DNA of 10,670 bases from Candidatus Methanovirga basalitermitum (GTDB lineage Archaea; Methanobacteriota; Methanobacteria; Methanobacteriales; Methanobacteriaceae): the NCBI GenBank assembly GCA_031284445.1, contig JAISZW010000084.1:1-10670 (forward strand), in the 5' to 3' direction. This document shows positions 7,136 through 10,670 of this stretch, in pieces. Both the position numbers and the translations under genes were made by a program. The number at the start of each line of letters is the position of its first letter. The stretch's first letter is position 1. The notes under the pieces are model-generated. The model was not told the origin of the DNA. It did no database searches and was given only the letters and a program-made list of their open reading frames with translations.

Positions 7136-8059
7136 TTAAATTAAAATTTCTTCAGAAGTACCGTTTAATGTTCTTAAATCAAACCAATTTTTCATTAACT
7201 CCCAATTGAACAATGCAATTCCGTCTGAACCACCATCAAGTGCTGATTGACAATTAACTCTTAATTCAGTTATATTTAATGGCTGTTCATTGGCATCGCT
7301 AACATAATCTTGGATACCAATACATACATTCGCTGGTTTTGATTTTTCGCTATAATATTTTGCTATTTCTTTAATCCAAATAGAATCTTTTTTGTAGTTG
7401 CCTGTATAGGCCATAGGAACAATAACATCAACATGATGAGATAATGCACCAACATCTTGACCATAAAATTTAGTTCCATCTCCTCTTTCAGGCATGACAG
7501 TAATTGACAAGGTTTTGTTTGTATATCTTAGCTTATCATCTACCATAGCCACGAACTTCGTAATTGCATTATGACCATTTACACCAGTACCCCACCAACT
7601 ATAATCATATTTATATGCATCTCCAGGATATCTCACATAATCCAGCATTATCCCTTTAACTCCATTTATTGAGGTATAATTTTCTATTTCATTTATTTTT
7701 TTATTAAAATACAGATAATTAAAATCTTTTTTACTTGTATCAATAGGATTAATCCATGTACCATTATAAAAGCATTGTACCCAAAGATGAACAGAAATAT
7801 TCTTAGATTCAGCATCCGATATCCATTTTTCCACAGTAGAAACACCGAATCTTTTAACTGCACTCTCATGAAGAAAAATATTTTTAACACCATTTTTTGC
7901 TAAAACATCTAAATCCACTCTCCCAATACCATAACCATTTACCCATATCCCATCTCTAATATGTTTTCTTTCTCTTAAATCTAAATTTAAAAAAGTAGTT
8001 ATTAAAATAATAGCAAAAACAATTCCAATAACTATAGTTTGTTTTCTATTAAGCTTCAT
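7136..8059 (-). CDS. Membrane-anchored TIM-barrel glycosidase-like protein (DUF4015/GHL10 type)
   Basis: The 307 residues begin with a short basic stretch and one hydrophobic helix (about 8-25), which would anchor the protein with its body outside the cell. The rest alternates strand and helix as in a TIM barrel: DGIWVNGYG (36-44), GVKNIFLH (57-64), VHLWVQCF (90-97), INGVKGIMLDYVRYPG (131-146), SITVMPERG (185-193), DVIVPMAYTG (211-220), NVCIGIQ (244-250) and GSDGIALFNWELM (277-289). The 'G..LDYVRYP' strand with Asp140 and the 'P.AY' strand are marks of putative glycoside hydrolases of the COG1306/GHL10 kind. Glu287 is a second possible acid. The substrate is unknown; pseudomurein or a surface polysaccharide is a guess. 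The start is ATG 8059 after AAGGAAT. It follows fdhD by 84 bases. Confidence 0.75.
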   Translation of the reverse strand: MKLNRKQTIVIGIVFAIILITTFLNLDLRERKHIRDGIWVNGYGIGRVDLDVLAKNGVKNIFLHESAVKRFGVSTVEKWISDAESKNISVHLWVQCFYNGTWINPIDTSKKDFNYLYFNKKINEIENYTSINGVKGIMLDYVRYPGDAYKYDYSWWGTGVNGHNAITKFVAMVDDKLRYTNKTLSITVMPERGDGTKFYGQDVGALSHHVDVIVPMAYTGNYKKDSIWIKEIAKYYSEKSKPANVCIGIQDYVSDANEQPLNITELRVNCQSALDGGSDGIALFNWELMKNWFDLRTLNGTSEEILI

Positions 8060-8143
8060 TAATTATTCCTTCTATTCTCATTTTTGTGATTATAATTTAG
8101 TTAATATTTTCGTTGAATATTTTATCTATTAATAGTTTCAAAA

Positions 8144-8902
8144 TTAAAAGATTATTCTATCTGGATGTGTATAAACATTAAATTTTTCCCCTCTTAAAAA
8201 TCCAACCATTGTAATATTAGCTTCTTTAGCTACTGTATAACCTGAAAGTGTTGGAGCAGCATTTGAACTTATTAATGGAATTCCAACTCTTGCAATTTTA
8301 ATTAACATGTCAGCAGGCATTCTTCCGCTGTATAATATATATGAATTGCTGAAATCTATTTTTTCTCTTGCACCAGCCCCAATAACTTTATCAACAGCTA
8401 CATGTCTACTGACATCTTCCCTAACAATTGAAATATCCAATTCATCATTTATAATCATAGCTACATGTGTTCCACCTGTTTTTTTCCAAATTATAGCATT
8501 ATCTGTCAATAATTTCATATTTTTTATAAGTTTATATGGTTCTATTTCAAAATCAGATTCTACTTGGTTAATATAATCGATTTTAGTTCTCCAACCACCA
8601 AAACAATCTGAACCAACCATCAATTCTTTCCTAATATCAAAATCTTCTAAATTAATTTTAGCTTTGATTTGTTCACCGTCTATTTTTAGTTTTTCAATGT
8701 TATCAATCGTTTTAATTAATCCTTCTCCTAATATGTAGCCTATAGCAAAATCTTTCAATGAATTAGGGCTAATTGAAAATTTTCGACTTAAAGTTTCATT
8801 GATAGTTAAATTAATTGTCTCATCAGCAACTATTGTCTCTTCTTTACTACTGTATTCTCCATTATTATACTTAATGACATCAACAACTTCTTCCATTTTC
8901 AT
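8144..8902 (-). CDS. fdhD: Formate dehydrogenase accessory sulfurtransferase FdhD
   Basis: FdhD carries sulfur from a cysteine desulfurase to the molybdenum or tungsten of the bis-MGD cofactor and so activates formate dehydrogenase. The 252 residues show ETINLTINE (28-36), DFAIGYILGEGLI (51-63), the cysteine loop GSDCFGGWR (97-105), TGGTHVA, and EDVSRHVAVDKVIGAG. The C-terminal half has the highly conserved SGRMPADMLIKIA, IPLISSNAAPT and FNVYTHPDRI. Many bacterial homologues have CxxC in the loop. Here Cys100 is the only cysteine in the protein, and glycine-tryptophan follows where the second would be. The start is ATG 8902 after AAAGGAG, though ATG two codons later is also possible. It lies 57 bases after the DUF457 gene. 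No fdhA or fdhB is in the window. Confidence 0.93.
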   Translation of the reverse strand: MKMEEVVDVIKYNNGEYSSKEETIVADETINLTINETLSRKFSISPNSLKDFAIGYILGEGLIKTIDNIEKLKIDGEQIKAKINLEDFDIRKELMVGSDCFGGWRTKIDYINQVESDFEIEPYKLIKNMKLLTDNAIIWKKTGGTHVAMIINDELDISIVREDVSRHVAVDKVIGAGAREKIDFSNSYILYSGRMPADMLIKIARVGIPLISSNAAPTLSGYTVAKEANITMVGFLRGEKFNVYTHPDRIIF

Positions 8903-8959
8903 GAAATAACATTCTCCTTTTATATTCCTTTTAATTTAAATAATGTGGTTGTTATTAAA

Positions 8960-9640
8960 TTAGATAATTGGTGTTTTATAGATAATAACTATTATAATTA
9001 ATAAAAAAGTCATGAATATTGAAAATTTTCTACCAAATTTTTTAGAACTAAATGGATTTAATAGTTCAACTCCAGTAGGCGAAAAGGAATCCAAAATCAG
9101 ATGGCTTAAAAATCCTAAAAAAATTGAGAATGCAACGAATTTAAGGTTTATCATGGTGACTGGAAACATTAAAATCCATAAAACAAAAAATCCTATGATT
9201 ATATAAGATATTTTCTTATTCACAAATAAAATACAGAGTAAAACAGATATTAACTCCAAAATAGCTGAAGAGTCGATATTTAAATTTGATGGGATTTGAT
9301 AAGATATTTCCATGCTAAAAAAGATCATAGCAAAAATTAAGGAAGTTAAAACTAATCCTCCGACTAATGAGTGAGTGAAGCCTCTATGTTTTGAGAAATA
9401 AAATATGATAACCATTAATAAAATAAGAACACCTATAAAATAACTGGATTTAAGAACATATAAAGTTATAAATATCGTTAATCCAATTATGGTCATTTTA
9501 TAAAGTTCTGTTTTCTTAACATCATGGTCAAAATCAGATATATTTGCTCCAAGAATTGTTAAAAGACAATAAATAGGATTTAAAAAGTAAAATAATGACA
9601 AAATTAGTGCAAATAAACTGTGAACCTTATAAGATGACAT
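8960..9640 (-). CDS. YdjM-like membrane-bound metal-dependent hydrolase (DUF457)
   Basis: A 226-residue membrane protein with about six to seven hydrophobic segments. It carries the family's histidine and aspartate pattern: His7 in YKVHSLFA, GANISDFDHD (31-40), KHRGFTHSL (84-92) and GFLSHLILDSFSPTG (176-190), with NPFSSKKFGRKF on the final loop. These residues are thought to bind a metal at the membrane face. Bacterial YdjM is regulated by LexA, but the substrate of the family is unknown. The start is ATG 9640 after AAGGAAAT. A 98-bp transposon inserted 57 bases upstream (9698) may have displaced its original upstream control region. Possibly cotranscribed with fdhD. Confidence 0.8.
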   Translation of the reverse strand: MSSYKVHSLFALILSLFYFLNPIYCLLTILGANISDFDHDVKKTELYKMTIIGLTIFITLYVLKSSYFIGVLILLMVIIFYFSKHRGFTHSLVGGLVLTSLIFAMIFFSMEISYQIPSNLNIDSSAILELISVLLCILFVNKKISYIIIGFFVLWILMFPVTMINLKFVAFSIFLGFLSHLILDSFSPTGVELLNPFSSKKFGRKFSIFMTFLLIIIVIIYKTPII

Positions 9641-9689
9641 TTTAACAATTTCCTTAACTATTAAATATATTATTATCTTGATTTTTTAC

Positions 9690-9803
9690 TTGATACCGAG
9701 GGTGTAAAAAAGTGTGGAGTTATTTGGAAAAATTGACTTTTATTTATAAATAAACTTGAAAATTTTAGAAAAACTCCACAAAAATTTACATCCTCTTGAT
9801 ACC
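9690..9803. mobile_element. 98-bp palindromic miniature transposon (MITE) with 8-bp target duplication
   Basis: The element proper is 9698-9795. It begins GAGGGTGTAAAAAAGTGTGG and ends in the inverted counterpart (ACTCCAC...TTTACATCCTC); 19 of the outer 24 positions are complementary. It is flanked on both sides by TTGATACC (9690-9697 and 9796-9803), a clean 8-bp target-site duplication. A perfect 16-bp palindrome, TTTATTTATAAATAAA (9739-9754), sits at the exact centre, so the whole element can fold into one long hairpin. It has no coding capacity and would need a transposase in trans. The terminus at 10552 matches its right end in 27 of 28 positions. Confidence 0.85.
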
Positions 9804-9809
9804 AAAATG

Positions 9810-9817
9810 TTTATATA
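9810..9817 (+). promoter_or_regulatory. Archaeal TATA box of the candidate non-coding RNA
   Basis: TTTATATA with AAAATG in front is a near-ideal archaeal BRE/TATA arrangement. Transcription 25-27 bases downstream of its centre would start at about 9840, exactly where the first predicted hairpin begins. It lies only seven bases right of the target duplication of the miniature transposon. Confidence 0.65.
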
Positions 9818-9840
9818 CTTAATATGATATATAATATTAA

Positions 9841-9940
9841 TGTAGTCTCAGAAAAGACCACCACCCTTTTCGAGACTACAGCTGAAACTTTTGTTTTGGC
9901 TTGGGGGTTACCAACACCACCTGGTGGCTCCCTAAACACT
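9841..9940 (+). ncRNA. Candidate structured non-coding RNA with three hairpins and ACCACC loops
   Basis: This GC-rich island stands out from its surroundings. Hairpin 1 pairs 9841-9849 with 9872-9880 (TGTAGTCTC/GAGACTACA) and, past one bulged A, 9851-9856 with 9866-9871 (GAAAAG/CTTTTC), around the loop ACCACCACC. Hairpin 2 pairs 9881-9888 with 9893-9900 around four T. Hairpin 3 pairs 9903-9913 with 9922-9932 over eleven pairs (three G-U) around the loop ACACCACC. A pyrimidine-rich run follows. A TATA box is placed for a start at about 9840. A 42-codon frame (ATG at 9825) also crosses it, but that ATG precedes the predicted transcript start, lacks a ribosome binding site and uses codons unlike its neighbours. 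I do not recognise an RNA family. It could instead be a leader of hjc. Confidence 0.55.
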
Positions 9941-9986
9941 TTCTATTTCTAAATAAAGCTATTTTAAGTTCTAATGGATTTAGTTT

Positions 9987-9997
9987 TTTAATATATG
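9987..9997 (+). promoter_or_regulatory. Probable TATA box of hjc (leaderless transcript)
   Basis: TTTAATATATG is centred about 24 bases before ATG 10016, so the predicted transcript would begin at or next to the start codon. This agrees with the lack of a properly spaced ribosome binding site; AGGT sits only one base before ATG. Confidence 0.45.
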
Positions 9998-10015
9998 TTT
10001 TTAAGAGTTTAGGTC

Positions 10016-10429
10016 ATGGTTAAGAAAGGGTCTAAAGAAGAAAGAGATTTAGTTCATATATTTTGGGATAAAGGTTTCGCTGCTATGAGAGCACCAGCTT
10101 CTGGTGGAGCAACTAAAAGACCGCTTCCTGATGTTTTAGCAGGAAATTCTAAAAAATATTTAGCTATTGAAGTTAAAACAACTACAAAAGACCTCATATA
10201 TATAGATTCTTCTCAAATTAATGGATTGTATGAATTCTGCAAAATATTTGGTGCTGAACCTTATTTAGGTGTTAAATTTAAACAAACAAAGTGGTTATTT
10301 TTAAATATTGAGACAATAACCAAAACAAGAAGTAAAAATTACAAAGTTAATAAGAATTTAGCATTAGAAAAAGGTTTAGATATTGATGAAATCATTGGTA
10401 AAGACAGACAAGTCAAACTTAAACTATGA
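10016..10429 (+). CDS. hjc: Archaeal Holliday junction resolvase Hjc
   Basis: Hjc is a dimeric nuclease of the PD-(D/E)xK fold that cuts four-way DNA junctions during recombination and fork repair. The 137 residues have KGSKEERDLV (4-13), RAPASGGATKRPLPDVLA (25-42) and YLAIEVKTT (48-56). The active-site set Glu9, Asp39, Glu52, Lys54 keeps the spacing of the well-studied Sulfolobus enzyme (Glu12, Asp42, Glu55, Lys57). The N-terminus lies right at GSKEERDL, as usual for the family, which supports ATG 10016. It is the only intact gene on the plus strand. Its last codons (KLKL-stop) form the first part of a 60-bp tandem repeat. The tail of about 25 residues after the nuclease fold is variable in the family. 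Confidence 0.92.
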   Translation: MVKKGSKEERDLVHIFWDKGFAAMRAPASGGATKRPLPDVLAGNSKKYLAIEVKTTTKDLIYIDSSQINGLYEFCKIFGAEPYLGVKFKQTKWLFLNIETITKTRSKNYKVNKNLALEKGLDIDEIIGKDRQVKLKL

Positions 10430-10549
10430 CAAATTTCATGTAATTTAATAGGATAATTTTGTAATAACCTGGTTAAACTTAAACTATGACAAATTTCATG
10501 TAATTTAATAGGATAATTTTGTAATAACCTGGTTAAACTTAAACTATGA
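10415..10549 (+). repeat. 60-bp tandem duplication copying the 3' end of hjc
   Basis: The sequence from 10415 repeats with a period of exactly 60 bases: full copies at 10415-10474 and 10475-10534 and a 15-base partial copy to 10549. The start of each unit, AAACTTAAACTATGA, is the hjc C-terminal coding end with its stop. The two downstream copies therefore carry a non-functional duplicate of the gene end. Apart from the edges the copies are identical, so the duplication is recent. Confidence 0.9.
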
Positions 10550-10551
10550 TG

Positions 10552-10670
10552 GAGGGTGTAAATTTTTGTGGAGTTTTTCATTATAATGCTTCATTTCCCA
10601 AAGAGAGCTAAATATTCCAATAAACCCTCAATTACTGAAAATCTTCGATTTTCATAATTACAAAAATTTA
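10552..10670. mobile_element. Terminus of an insertion element continuing past the window
   Basis: GAGGGTGTAAATTTTTGTGG and the following eight bases (10552-10579) match the right end of the miniature transposon at 9768-9795, inverted, with one mismatch in 28. What follows to the window end does not match the miniature element, so this may be a full-length, related insertion sequence. On the minus strand 10621-10550 stays open (GFIGIFSSLWEMKHYNEKLH) and might be the end of a transposase. That reading is weak, as a stop lies just before it. No gene can be called here. Confidence 0.55.
10637..10655. terminator. Short perfect hairpin near the window end
   Basis: TGAAAATC and GATTTTCA pair around the loop TTC, an 8-bp perfect stem. 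It lies inside the putative insertion element 58 bases from its terminus and could be a transcription terminator or an internal structural signal of that element. Confidence 0.35.

Noticed and set aside
7693..7893. Minus-strand 66-residue frame inside the glycosidase-like gene
   Set aside because: It is an out-of-frame shadow, since the larger frame has a coherent barrel pattern.
9825..9956. 42-codon plus-strand frame (MIYNINVVSEKTTT...) over the RNA candidate
   Set aside because: There is no ribosome binding site, and the ATG lies upstream of the predicted transcript start. Codons such as CCT-GGT-GGC-TCC are unlike the neighbours, and three stable hairpins explain the composition better. 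Conservation could still overturn this.
10415..10549. CRISPR array
   Set aside because: The repeats are head-to-tail copies of a 60-bp unit without unique spacers, and the unit comes from the hjc end.
10339..10581. Minus-strand 80-residue frame with a repeated HSLSLTRLLQNYP segment
   Set aside because: It is the reverse strand of the hjc end and the 60-bp tandem duplication. The protein repeat only mirrors the DNA repeat, and there is no ribosome binding site.

Overview
The window is very AT-rich archaeal DNA. The gene content points to a hydrogenotrophic methanogen of the Methanobacteriales, most likely a Methanobrevibacter relative. The evidence is methanogenesis marker protein 11, an archaeal Hjc Holliday junction resolvase, an archaeal-type lumazine synthase, FdhD and MobB for formate dehydrogenase maturation, archaeal TATA boxes of the TTTATATA type, and GTGAT/GGAG ribosome binding sites. 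Methanosphaera is less likely, because molybdopterin functions are encoded here. No species call is possible from the sequence alone.

Layout. Positions 100-460 hold a dead ABC exporter on the plus strand: the tail of an FtsX/MacB-type permease, then the first ~50 residues of its ATPase. From 500 to 4791 everything that looks alive is on the minus strand. Read in transcription order these are a SufS-type cysteine desulfurase (4791-3610), a 31-residue membrane peptide (3578-3483), lumazine synthase ribH (3371-2955), a broken small gene (2658-2259), mmp11 (2231-1299) and mobB (1201-500), which appears to start at ATT. Positions 4800-7130 are a gene graveyard: an ISM1-like transposase riddled with stops and frameshifts, a 29-bp AT microsatellite, and the C-terminal half of an ImmA/IrrE-type metallopeptidase. 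From 7136 to 9640 three minus-strand genes follow: a membrane-anchored TIM-barrel glycosidase-like protein, fdhD, and a YdjM-like (DUF457) membrane hydrolase.

Positions 9690-10670 are the most unusual part. There is a 98-bp palindromic miniature transposon with an 8-bp target duplication. It is followed by an archaeal promoter and a compact GC-rich element predicted to fold into three hairpins, two with ACCACC loops, which is a candidate non-coding RNA. Next is hjc on the plus strand, probably leaderless. After hjc comes a 60-bp tandem duplication that copies its last codons, then a second copy of the same transposon terminus running out of the window.

Functional links. MobB and FdhD both serve the molybdopterin cofactor of formate dehydrogenase: MobB in guanine dinucleotide cofactor synthesis or delivery, FdhD in sulfuration of the bound cofactor using sulfur from a cysteine desulfurase. 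The SufS-type enzyme in the window could be that donor, but this is inference. RibH makes the lumazine precursor of riboflavin, and hence of FAD/FMN and the deazaflavin F420. The genes are otherwise a mixture and do not form one pathway operon.
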